The notes under the pieces: generated by a model | Seen by the model: only the letters and a program-made list of their open reading frames with translations | Databases searched by the model: none | Told to the model about the DNA's origin: nothing | Position numbers and translations under genes: made by a program | Part shown: positions 6,513-12,956 of the stretch, in pieces | Numbering within the stretch: the first letter of the stretch is position 1 | How the letters are laid out: each line of letters starts with the position of its first letter | Source of the DNA: an uncultured Sphingomonadales bacterium | GTDB taxonomy: Bacteria; Pseudomonadota; Alphaproteobacteria; Sphingomonadales; Sphingomonadaceae | Direction of reading: 5' to 3' | Assembly: GCA_937898535.1 (NCBI GenBank) | Contig: CALDKP010000179.1 | Location: 1 to 13,415 of the forward strand | Length of the DNA stretch: 13,415 bases

Positions 6513-7265
6513 GCCGCCGCAGCTGGAGCAGGCCGGATCTTTGGGCAGTTTGATGGACCGCATCGATGGGGTCAGTCCGTCGAACAGGTGCAGCTTGCCC
6601 TGCTGCGGCTCTCCAAAGCCCGTCAGCGCGCGGATTGCCTCCATCGCTGCGAAGCTACCCATAAGCCCGCACATCGCGCCCAGAACGCCTTGTGTGGCGC
6701 AATCGTCGCAATCATCGGGGTCGTGGGCATCACCGACGAAGCAGCGATAGCATGGCGCGTCTGCCTGCCATCCTGTGAAGGTGCCAATCTGTCCGTGAAA
6801 CTGCCCAATCGCGGCGCTGACCAACGGCACCTTTGCCGCAAGACACAGGTCATTGACGATCAGGCGCGTGGTGAAATTGTCGCTGCCATCGATCACAACA
6901 TCGACGCCCGCCAATATGTCGGTGCCGGTGTCTTTGCCAATCCGCTGCTTAAGGGCGTTGAAGGTGATATCGGGGTTTAGCCGTGCCGCTGCCGCGCCTG
7001 CCGCTTCCACCTTGGCAGTGCCGATATCATGGTCGCTGTATAAAATTTGACGCTGGAGATTGGACAGCGCCACAACATCATCATCGACAACGCTGATCGT
7101 TCCGACGCCCGCTGCCGCAAGATATTGGATTGCCGGACAGCCAATGCCGCCCGCGCCAATGAGCAGGACATGGCTCGACAATAATTTGCTTTGACCCGCG
7201 CCGCCAATATCCCGCAACACAATGTGGCGGGCATAACGGTCAAGCTGTTGATCGCTAAGCGTCAT
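6501..7265 (-). CDS. HesA/MoeB/ThiF family adenylyltransferase
   Basis: 254-residue E1-like enzyme that adenylates the C-terminal Gly-Gly of a small sulfur-carrier protein. Evidence: an N-terminal RYARHIVL segment, nucleotide loop GAGGIG (37-42), the conserved DGSDNF (126-131), a Cys (C189) in CATQGVLG at the place of the family's active-site cysteine, and a zinc site of two pairs, C172-x2-C175 and C246-x2-C249. There is no C-terminal rhodanese domain, unlike the eukaryotic MOCS3 type. It could serve molybdopterin synthase (MoaD partner), thiazole synthesis (ThiS partner) or another carrier; none of those genes lies in the window, so I give no symbol. It starts with an ATGA overlap on the dut stop and is the last gene of the ubiE operon seen here. 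Confidence 0.9.
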   Translation of the reverse strand: MTLSDQQLDRYARHIVLRDIGGAGQSKLLSSHVLLIGAGGIGCPAIQYLAAAGVGTISVVDDDVVALSNLQRQILYSDHDIGTAKVEAAGAAAARLNPDITFNALKQRIGKDTGTDILAGVDVVIDGSDNFTTRLIVNDLCLAAKVPLVSAAIGQFHGQIGTFTGWQADAPCYRCFVGDAHDPDDCDDCATQGVLGAMCGLMGSFAAMEAIRALTGFGEPQQGKLHLFDGLTPSMRSIKLPKDPACSSCGGLTA

Positions 7266-7711
7266 ACGCCTGTTGAGCCGAAACCCCCAGCGCCGCGCAC
7301 GGTTTCGTCAAGGTCATCCACCTCGACCAAATGGCCCTGGGTAACAGGTGCCACCACAATCTGTGCAATCCGGTCGCCTTTGTTGATCATGAAATCATCT
7401 TCGCCCAAATTGGCCAAAATGACCTTCACTTCGCCGCGATAATCGCTGTCGATGGTTCCGGGTGTGTTGAGGCAGGTGATCCCATGCTTCAGCGCAAGGC
7501 CCGAACGCGGGCGCACCTGCACTTCATATCCGTCGGGAATGGCAAAGGCGAAGCCGGTTGCGACGGCATGGCGCTTGCCCGCGCGTAGGTTCAGGCTTTC
7601 GGCGGCGCAAATGTCCATGCCAGCCGCGCCCGATGTCGCATATGCGGGCAAAGCCAAGCCCGCGCCATGGTTCAGGCGCTTGACGCGCACTTCAACTTTT
7701 TGCGAGCTCAT
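7262..7711 (-). CDS. dut: dUTP diphosphatase (dUTPase)
   Basis: Hydrolyses dUTP to dUMP and pyrophosphate, keeping uracil out of DNA and supplying dTMP synthesis. The 149-residue protein shows all five trimeric dUTPase motifs in order: AGMDI (30-34), RPRSGLA (67-73), NTPGTIDSDYRGEV (82-95, catalytic Asp probably D88), GDRIAQIV (112-119), and the C-terminal Gly-rich GGFGSTG (142-148) that closes over the nucleotide. The ATG lies 20 bases inside the end of coaBC and is preceded by AAGG at good spacing; its stop overlaps the next ATG (ATGA). The coaBC-dut pairing is widespread in proteobacteria. Confidence 0.97.
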   Translation of the reverse strand: MSSQKVEVRVKRLNHGAGLALPAYATSGAAGMDICAAESLNLRAGKRHAVATGFAFAIPDGYEVQVRPRSGLALKHGITCLNTPGTIDSDYRGEVKVILANLGEDDFMINKGDRIAQIVVAPVTQGHLVEVDDLDETVRGAGGFGSTGV

Positions 7712-8975
7712 CGGCGACCTTCTCCATCAATTTTCGTGCGATAACGTCCTTGGGGCTTTCCAGCCAGCTATCAACGCCTGCCTTCGTTACGATGTGAAAG
7801 GCGTTGTTCTCACCGCCCATGACATCGCCTGACACATCGTTGGCGACAATCCAGTCACAGCCTTTCTTGGCAAGCTTGGCCTGCGCATGGGCAATGATAT
7901 TTTCGGTTTCTGCGGCAAAGCCGGTCACGAGTTTCGGACGCTGTTTGTGCATGGCCAGACTTGCAAGGATGTCCGGGTTTTCGGTCAATGCGAGCGGCGG
8001 AATGGCATAGCCATCCTTCTTGATCTTCTGGTCCGGTGCTTGCGCGGCGCGCCAGTCGGCGACAGCGGCAACCATGATTGCGGCGTCGACGGGCAGGGCT
8101 TTCTCAACCTCGGCCTGCATCTCCAGCGCGGTTTCAACATCAATGCGCAAGACACCGGACGGCGTCGGCAGATGCACGGGGCCAGCTATCAGTATAACCT
8201 CAGCCCCCAGATCAGCTGCAGCGGCCGCAATGGCAAAGCCCTGACGTCCCGACGAGCGGTTGGCGATGTAGCGCACAGGATCGATCGCCTCATGCGTTGG
8301 TCCAGCGGTCACAAGAACGCGTTTGCCAAACAACGGACGGTGATCGACATCGGCAAAATCGGGTTGCGCGGTAAGCGGCGTCGCGCTTGGCATCGTGGTC
8401 GGCGAACGACCCGACGCCAGTTGCGTATTGAAGGGCACGCCCAGCATGCTGCAAATCTGTTCGGCAACGGCGGGCGGTTCGGGCAGGCGGCCCGGGCCGA
8501 ATTCGCCGCACGCCATGGCCCCTTCATCGGGGTTCATGATGTGCACGCCATCGGCGCGCAGCTGCGCCAAGTTGCGCTGTGTCGCGGGATGGTTCCACAT
8601 GCGGACATTCATCGCCGGAACCGCCAGAACGGGTTTGTCCGTGGCGAGCAAAATCGTGGTCGCCAAATCATCAGCAATGCCCGCGGCCATCTTGGCAAGG
8701 ATATTGGCAGTGGCGGGACAAATCACCACAAGGTCGGCCTGACGGCTGAGCTGAATATGCCCGATTTCGCGTTCTTCCTTCAGGTCGAACATGTCGCCAT
8801 ATACTTGGTCTTCGGTCATGACGCCCATCGAAAGCGGCGTGACAAATTCGGCCGCACTTTTCGTCATCACCGCGCGTACGGCAACACCCTGACGCTTCAG
8901 CAAGCGCACAAGTTCAAGCGCTTTGTAAGCAGCGATGCCGCCACTGACGATCAGAAGGATGCGTTTTTCACTCAT
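7692..8975 (-). CDS. coaBC: Bifunctional phosphopantothenoylcysteine decarboxylase/phosphopantothenate-cysteine ligase
   Basis: Performs two consecutive steps of coenzyme A synthesis: CTP-dependent joining of cysteine to 4'-phosphopantothenate (C-terminal CoaB), then FMN-dependent decarboxylation (N-terminal CoaC). The 427-residue protein begins with the flavoprotein motif LLIVSGGIAAYKAL (7-20). CoaC shows H73 in IGHIQLSRQAD, CPATANILAKMA (86-97), PAMNVRMW (120-127) and the active Cys C156 in ACGEFGPGR. A variable linker (about 180-215) leads to CoaB: LVTAGPTHEAIDPVR (221-235), ANRSSGRQG (238-246), KIKKDG, TGFAAET and IVANDVSGD. The ATG at 8975 shares one base with the ubiB stop (TGATG); an upstream ATG at 8996 would add seven residues not typical of the family. 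Confidence 0.97.
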   Translation of the reverse strand: MSEKRILLIVSGGIAAYKALELVRLLKRQGVAVRAVMTKSAAEFVTPLSMGVMTEDQVYGDMFDLKEEREIGHIQLSRQADLVVICPATANILAKMAAGIADDLATTILLATDKPVLAVPAMNVRMWNHPATQRNLAQLRADGVHIMNPDEGAMACGEFGPGRLPEPPAVAEQICSMLGVPFNTQLASGRSPTTMPSATPLTAQPDFADVDHRPLFGKRVLVTAGPTHEAIDPVRYIANRSSGRQGFAIAAAAADLGAEVILIAGPVHLPTPSGVLRIDVETALEMQAEVEKALPVDAAIMVAAVADWRAAQAPDQKIKKDGYAIPPLALTENPDILASLAMHKQRPKLVTGFAAETENIIAHAQAKLAKKGCDWIVANDVSGDVMGGENNAFHIVTKAGVDSWLESPKDVIARKLMEKVADELAKS

Positions 8976-10525
8976 CAGCTCAATCCCGCTGCCCACATGC
9001 CTGCGGCACCAATGGCGCCTGCGAGTATGGCCACTATCATGTAGCGCCAGCCGTTGCTTTTGCCATTACGTTCCCAAATCAGCTGCACGGGCGGAAGCGG
9101 GGGTGGTTCCGGCGCGCCGCCCTTGCGGGGAAGTTGTTCGTCCAAGCGGCGAATGAGGTCGGGTATCATCTGCAAGGTTTCGGCTTGCTTGCGGATACCA
9201 TCGGCGAGCATGGCTTCGGGGCCAAGCTCTCCGCGAATCCATTCGCGCACATAGGGTGCGGCGACATCCCACATGTTGATGCTTGGGTTAAGCGAGGTCG
9301 CAATGCCTTCGACCATGACCATCGTCTTTTGCAGCAACAGCAAATGCGGCTGCGTCTGCATGTCAAAGTCGCGGGTGATGGCGAACAGGCTGTCGAGCAT
9401 TTGCCCGACCGACAATTCGCTCACGGGTTTGCCGCGTGTCGGTTCGCCAACAGCGCGCAACGCTGTCGCGAATTCATCGACATTATGATAGCTCGGCACA
9501 TATTGCGCTTCGAAATGGATTTCGGCGACGCGCTGATAATTGCCGGTGGTCAATCCGTAGAGGATTTCTGCAAGCCAAAAACGCGCCTGCCGGTTGATGC
9601 GGCCCATGATGCCGAAATCGATGGCGACAATCGTGCCGTCTGCTTGGACGAATAAATTGCCCTGATGCATGTCGGCATGGAAGAAGCCTTCCGAAATCGC
9701 CTGCCGCAAAAATGTCAGCACGAGCTTCTCGGCCATTTTGTTCAGATCGTGGCCAGCGGCTTTTAACGCATCGATATCAGCGATCTTGACGCCATCGACC
9801 CATTCAAGTGTGAGCACGCGGCCAGATGTCCGGTCCCAGTCAATAGCGGGGATCATATAGCCGTCGACGGCGACCATGGCATCTTTCAACTCTGACGCGC
9901 TCGCGGCTTCGCGGCGCAAATCGAGTTCGCGCAACGTCCAGCGTTTGAGATTGGCGATGACAAGCTGCGGTCGCAAGCGCGCAGCTTCGCCGCCCAATGC
10001 CTCCAGATGCGCTGCGGCCCATTCATAGGTTTCGATGTCGCGCGCAAATTGTTCGCGAATGCCGGGACGAAGGACTTTGACGGCGACGTCCGTCCCGTCG
10101 GTTGTTCGGGCACGGTGCACCTGCGCGATGGAGGCTGCGCCTACGGGGACCGGGTCGATATATTCAAACAGCGCTGCAGCGGGCTTATTTAAGCTGCTGT
10201 CGATCTGTGCGTACACCAGATCGAACGGTGCTGGTGGAAGCTGATCCTGAAGCGACAGCAGATTGCGCGCCGCTTCCTCACCGATGATATCAGGACGGGT
10301 GGCAAGCGTTTGCCCAAGCTTAATGGCCGCAGGGCCAATGGCGCGAAAGGCACCGGCATAATCGGGCACCTTGGGCTGACGCGTTCCGATGCGCGCGATA
10401 CGGCAAAGGCGTTTGACTTGCGGCGGCGTGTTCCGGTCAGCTTCGATCGCGCGCAGCGCGCCGTGCCGCGCAAGAATGCGGCCCCATTTGAGCAAACGGA
10501 AAATATGGGTTGCGGGACGTGTCAT
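8975..10525 (-). CDS. ubiB: UbiB, atypical-kinase protein required for ubiquinone biosynthesis
   Basis: 516 residues, typical of the ABC1/ADCK/UbiB family. It is needed for ubiquinone production; once called a 2-polyprenylphenol 6-hydroxylase, it is now regarded as an ATPase/kinase-like accessory factor that may help extract lipid intermediates from the membrane. The family-specific K69-x-G71-Q72 motif is in KLGQTLATRPD, and the Ala-rich nucleotide loop is VGAASIAQVH (128-137). The ATP lysine is K150 in VAVKVL, the catalytic-loop HADMHQGN spans 283-290, and DFG is 303-305. A C-terminal membrane segment (about 492-515) follows a Pro-rich stretch. It begins 11 bases after ubiE and overlaps the coaBC start by one base, consistent with one transcript. 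Confidence 0.96.
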   Translation of the reverse strand: MTRPATHIFRLLKWGRILARHGALRAIEADRNTPPQVKRLCRIARIGTRQPKVPDYAGAFRAIGPAAIKLGQTLATRPDIIGEEAARNLLSLQDQLPPAPFDLVYAQIDSSLNKPAAALFEYIDPVPVGAASIAQVHRARTTDGTDVAVKVLRPGIREQFARDIETYEWAAAHLEALGGEAARLRPQLVIANLKRWTLRELDLRREAASASELKDAMVAVDGYMIPAIDWDRTSGRVLTLEWVDGVKIADIDALKAAGHDLNKMAEKLVLTFLRQAISEGFFHADMHQGNLFVQADGTIVAIDFGIMGRINRQARFWLAEILYGLTTGNYQRVAEIHFEAQYVPSYHNVDEFATALRAVGEPTRGKPVSELSVGQMLDSLFAITRDFDMQTQPHLLLLQKTMVMVEGIATSLNPSINMWDVAAPYVREWIRGELGPEAMLADGIRKQAETLQMIPDLIRRLDEQLPRKGGAPEPPPLPPVQLIWERNGKSNGWRYMIVAILAGAIGAAGMWAAGLS

Positions 10526-10536
10526 CAGCGCGGAAG

Positions 10537-11268
10537 TTAAACCTTCCAGCCGCTATGAATGGCTACAAGTCCGCCCAAAATGGGTTCTACCTTCGTTTGC
10601 ACAAAGCCTGCTTCGCCAATCATGCGTTTAAAGCTTTGCATGTCGGGGAAGCGGCGGATCGATTCGACGAGATATCGATAGCTGTCTTCATCACCCGCGA
10701 TGGCTTTGCCAAGCTTGGGGACGAGCTTGTCCGAATAGACGTCGTAAATTTGTGCGAGGCCAGGCCATTCAACGGTCGAAAATTCGAGGCAGAAGAAACG
10801 GCCACCATAACGCAGCACACGATGTGCCTCGCGCAGTGCCTTGGGAATGTCGGTGACGTTGCGGATGCCGAACGCAATTGTGTAGGCATCAAAATGCGCA
10901 TCGGGAAAGCTGAGCGTTTCGGCATTTTGGGGGGACCAGATCAGGCTGTCGATCCCGCGCTTCATCGCGCGCTCCATACCGACGTCCAACATGTCTTCAT
11001 TGATGTCGGATACGGTGACCTGCGCGCCGGATTTTTCCATACGGAACGCGATGTCGCCCGTTCCGCCCGCCATATCGAGGATATCTTCGCCCTCGCGCGG
11101 CTTCACACGGCGCACAAAGGTGTCTTTCCACAACCGGTGCATGCCGCCGGACATCGCATCATTCATAATGTCATATTTGCGCGCGACATTGGAAAAGACG
11201 CCGCCTACGCGTTTTGTCTTTTCTTCAGGGCTAACCTGTTCATAGCCAAAGGATACCGTATCATTCAT
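10537..11268 (-). CDS. ubiE: Ubiquinone/menaquinone biosynthesis C-methyltransferase
   Basis: SAM-dependent C-methylation of the quinone ring (2-polyprenyl-6-methoxy-1,4-benzoquinol in ubiquinone synthesis). The 243-residue protein has the UbiE N-terminal region VGGVFSNVARKYDIMNDAMS (21-40), SAM motif I LDMAGGTGD (64-72), acidic SAM contact D88 in DINEDML, the family hallmark FGIRNVTD (133-140), and the YSDKLVPKLG region (178-187). The ATG at 11268 is chosen because AGGGG lies seven bases before it and the protein matches family length; an ATG at 11304 would add twelve residues. It is first gene of the ubiE-ubiB-coaBC-dut-moeB/thiF operon and diverges from mutM across 58 bases. Confidence 0.96.
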   Translation of the reverse strand: MNDTVSFGYEQVSPEEKTKRVGGVFSNVARKYDIMNDAMSGGMHRLWKDTFVRRVKPREGEDILDMAGGTGDIAFRMEKSGAQVTVSDINEDMLDVGMERAMKRGIDSLIWSPQNAETLSFPDAHFDAYTIAFGIRNVTDIPKALREAHRVLRYGGRFFCLEFSTVEWPGLAQIYDVYSDKLVPKLGKAIAGDEDSYRYLVESIRRFPDMQSFKRMIGEAGFVQTKVEPILGGLVAIHSGWKV

Positions 11269-11326
11269 TCTGCTGCCCCTAGCCGATTGTTGCGTCAGCC
11301 GCAAAGGCTGTTAGGTGCAAAACGAT
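11269..11326. promoter_or_regulatory. Divergent ubiE/mutM control region with small inverted repeat
   Basis: The 58-base spacer must hold the promoters of both the ubiE operon and mutM unless either is read from further away. It contains CAGCC-gcaaa-GGCTG (11296-11310), a perfect 5-bp-arm inverted repeat, which could be an operator. No convincing -35/-10 pair is evident by eye on either strand. Confidence 0.3.
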
Positions 11327-12139
11327 ATGCCAGAATTACCTGAAGTGGAAACCACAGTCGCCGGCCTGCGTTCGGTGCTCGAAGGCGAGATTATCGTCCG
11401 CGCGGAACCGCGCCGTGCGGACTTGCGTTGGCCCATCCCGGTCGATCTGCGTCAGCGGCTGACGGGCGCGCGAATCGATACGCTTGGGCGGCGCGCCAAA
11501 TATGGCCTTATCCATACCGATCGTGAGGATACGCTGATATTCCATTTGGGCATGTCCGGACGATGGCGTGTTGATCCTGCGGAAATCGAAAAGCATGACC
11601 ATTTCATTCTGGAAACAGCCAGCGGTCGGATAGTCGCGTTGAACGACCACCGCCGTTTTGGTTCGCTCGATATTATCGATTCGGGCCAATTAGATAGCTA
11701 TCGCTTTTTTGAAAAAATGGGGCCGGAGCCTTTGTCGTTGGCATTTGATGCACATGTGTTGCGGACGGCGCTGCACGACCGCAAAGCCCCTATTAAGGCG
11801 ATGTTGCTCAACCAGAATATCGTCGCAGGCTTGGGCAATATCTATGTGTGTGAGGCGCTGCACATGGCGGGCATTGATCCGCGGGCGCCAGCCAGCTCGA
11901 TTAGCAAGCCGCGGCTTGTCCGGCTTGTTGCGGCGATCAAAGAGGTGTTGACGGCGGCCATCGCGGCTGGCGGATCGACCTTGCGTGACTTTGCCGCACC
12001 CGACGGGGAACTGGGCTACTTTGCCAAGGATTGGCGCGTCTATGGCCGCGAAGGCCAGGACTGCGTTTGCGGAACGCCGGTTCAACGGCGCGTTGATTCG
12101 GGGCGCTCGACCTTTTTCTGCGCGAAATGTCAGCGATAG
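11327..12139 (+). CDS. mutM: Formamidopyrimidine-DNA glycosylase (Fpg)
   Basis: Excises 8-oxoguanine and formamidopyrimidines and cleaves the AP site (beta,delta-elimination) in oxidative base-excision repair. The ATG at 11327 is required because the enzyme needs Pro2 as its catalytic nucleophile (MPELPEVET); E3 is present, and the lysine in RRAKYGLIH (K58) matches the conserved DNA-binding lysine. The helix-two-turn-helix is LNQNIVAGLGNIYVCEAL (161-178). The C-terminal zinc finger has C245, C247, C265, C268 and the lesion-recognition Arg R260 in SGRSTFFC. The first cysteine pair is CxC rather than the usual CxxC. Length 270 is normal. No strong SD is seen (AGG 11 bases upstream). It lies directly before rpsT-dnaA. 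Confidence 0.97.
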   Translation: MPELPEVETTVAGLRSVLEGEIIVRAEPRRADLRWPIPVDLRQRLTGARIDTLGRRAKYGLIHTDREDTLIFHLGMSGRWRVDPAEIEKHDHFILETASGRIVALNDHRRFGSLDIIDSGQLDSYRFFEKMGPEPLSLAFDAHVLRTALHDRKAPIKAMLLNQNIVAGLGNIYVCEALHMAGIDPRAPASSISKPRLVRLVAAIKEVLTAAIAAGGSTLRDFAAPDGELGYFAKDWRVYGREGQDCVCGTPVQRRVDSGRSTFFCAKCQR

Positions 12140-12154
12140 TGCGGTATTTCGAGG

Positions 12155-12183
12155 TTGACGAATCTGTTGGGCAGGGTTAAGGG
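12155..12183 (+). promoter_or_regulatory. Candidate rpsT promoter
   Basis: TTGACG (12155-12160, five of six to the -35 consensus) is followed after 17 bases by TAAGGG (12178-12183), a weak -10. It sits just after the mutM stop, and a GANTC site (GAATC, 12160-12164) overlaps the edge of the -35. It would give an rpsT leader of roughly 55-60 bases. Position and -35 support it; the -10 does not. Confidence 0.42.
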
Positions 12184-12247
12184 CCGCTCCTTCAACGGAC
12201 GTGTTTCATAAAGACGTCTCCGCAAATATCGAAATTCGAGGATAAAA

Positions 12248-12511
12248 ATGGCCAATACGCCGCAAGCAAAAAAGCGTATCCGTCGCAATGCGCGTCGCAC
12301 CGAAGTTAATGGCGCACGCGTCAGCCGCATCCGTACCTTTATCAAAAAGGTCGAGTCGGCGATTGAACTCGGTGACAAGTCGGCAGCCGCTGCTGCACTC
12401 GCTGCTGCACAGCCTGAACTGGCGCGTGGCGTATCCAAGGGCGTTCTGCATAAGAACACAGCATCGCGCAAATTTGGTCGCCTCACAAAGGCGGTTGGTG
12501 GTCTCGCCTAA
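12248..12511 (+). CDS. rpsT: 30S ribosomal protein S20
   Basis: An 87-residue, very basic, alpha-helical protein that binds 16S rRNA early in small-subunit assembly. The start MANTPQAKKRIRRN and the C-terminal VSKGVLHKNTASRKFGRLTKAV are diagnostic of S20, and the length is normal. A clear SD (GAGGA, 12238-12242) precedes the ATG. An Ala-rich stretch lies at about residues 46-54. It is followed by its own intrinsic terminator and then dnaA, an arrangement common in alphaproteobacteria. Confidence 0.98.
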   Translation: MANTPQAKKRIRRNARRTEVNGARVSRIRTFIKKVESAIELGDKSAAAAALAAAQPELARGVSKGVLHKNTASRKFGRLTKAVGGLA

Positions 12512-12551
12512 CCCATCGTTTAAAGGCTGGCTGGTTCAGTCTTAAAATTTG

Positions 12552-12580
12552 AAACCCGCCGTAATCCCGGCGGGTTTTTT
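12552..12580 (+). terminator. Intrinsic terminator of rpsT
   Basis: AAACCCGCCG (12552-12561) pairs perfectly with CGGCGGGTTT (12568-12577) around a six-base loop, and a run of six T begins at 12575. This is a strong rho-independent terminator 40 bases after the rpsT stop, separating it from dnaA. Confidence 0.93.
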
Positions 12581-12631
12581 ATTGCCCACTGTCGCAAAGG
12601 CAAAGCAGACGGATTTCCCGCGATTCGGAAG

Positions 12632-12640
12632 ATATCCACA
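12632..12640 (+). promoter_or_regulatory. DnaA-box-like site
   Basis: ATATCCACA differs from the consensus DnaA box TTATCCACA only at the first base. It lies upstream of dnaA, where autoregulation by DnaA is common. Poorer matches occur at 12895-12903 and 12935-12943 on the opposite strand sense. A single site may be coincidental. Confidence 0.4.
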
Positions 12641-12657
12641 GGTATGTAGATGAAAAA

Positions 12658-12679
12658 GTAAGTAAAAACAGATACTTAC
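12658..12679. repeat. Inverted repeat in the dnaA upstream region
   Basis: GTAAGTA (12658-12664) and TACTTAC (12673-12679) are perfect inverted 7-bp arms separated by eight A-rich bases. The geometry fits a dimeric regulator operator of about 22 bp. Read on the minus strand it is followed by five T, so a weak terminator for leftward transcription is an alternative. Confidence 0.5.
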
Positions 12680-12752
12680 AAATTAATCAACGCATTTGCT
12701 TGGCTGCCGCCGAGTCAATGCCATTTATTTCAGTTTTTTTGCAGTGCCGCTC

Positions 12753-12780
12753 TTGATCGACTCGTTTCGAGAGGTCTAAG
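12753..12780 (+). promoter_or_regulatory. Candidate dnaA promoter with a GANTC site in the spacer
   Basis: TTGATC (12753-12758) and TCTAAG (12775-12780) each match four of six consensus positions, with a 16-base spacer. The spacer begins with GACTC (12759-12763), a CcrM methylation motif. Transcription from here would give a leader of about 170 bases. The match is modest and unverified. Confidence 0.33.
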
Positions 12781-12850
12781 AAACGTTTTCCAGCAACGCA
12801 TGACGACAGTCGGGCAGTGCTTCACATGAAGAATTGGACGGGGTGACCGC

Positions 12851-12870
12851 TGCATTTGGCAACAGATGCA
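12851..12870 (+). other. GNRA-capped hairpin in the predicted dnaA leader
   Basis: In RNA, UGCAUUUG (12851-12858) pairs with CAGAUGCA (12863-12870) over eight consecutive positions, one of them a U-G wobble. They close a GCAA loop (12859-12862), a classic stable GNRA tetraloop. No T-run follows, so it is not a terminator. It lies 86 bases before the dnaA start and could affect translation or mRNA stability. Confidence 0.5.
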
Positions 12871-12956
12871 CAGGGTTCGTTTGTTCGGTTGGCATGTGGG
12901 TAGATAGCAAGCGGTTGTGTTGACCTGGTTGGGGTGGAAAATTGGGGGCAGGCACG

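Larger units (their letters stand above)
12581..12956. promoter_or_regulatory. dnaA upstream control region
   Basis: This 376-base stretch has no supportable protein gene. The first half (about 12640-12745) is AT-rich. It contains three GANTC sites (12622-12626, 12712-12716, 12759-12763) and a DnaA-box-like ATATCCACA (12632-12640, one mismatch to TTATCCACA). It also holds an inverted repeat (12658-12679), a promoter candidate (12753-12780) and a stable hairpin (12851-12870). In Caulobacter the dnaA promoter is controlled by GANTC methylation; a similar arrangement is inferred here. Whether it is also a replication origin cannot be told: only one good DnaA box is visible. Confidence 0.5.

Noticed and set aside
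7887..9044. 385-codon plus-strand open frame opposite coaBC
   Set aside because: The minus strand encodes a complete CoaBC with all motifs; long antisense frames are common in GC-biased codons and this one is His/Arg/Gly-rich without any domain.
10510..11343. 277-codon plus-strand frame opposite ubiE
   Set aside because: Shadow of ubiE in antisense; no recognisable domain, and it runs through the ubiE/mutM control region.
12581..12956. The rpsT-dnaA interval as the replication origin
   Set aside because: Only one near-consensus DnaA box is visible; a bacterial origin would normally show several plus an unwinding element. Regulation of dnaA is the simpler reading.
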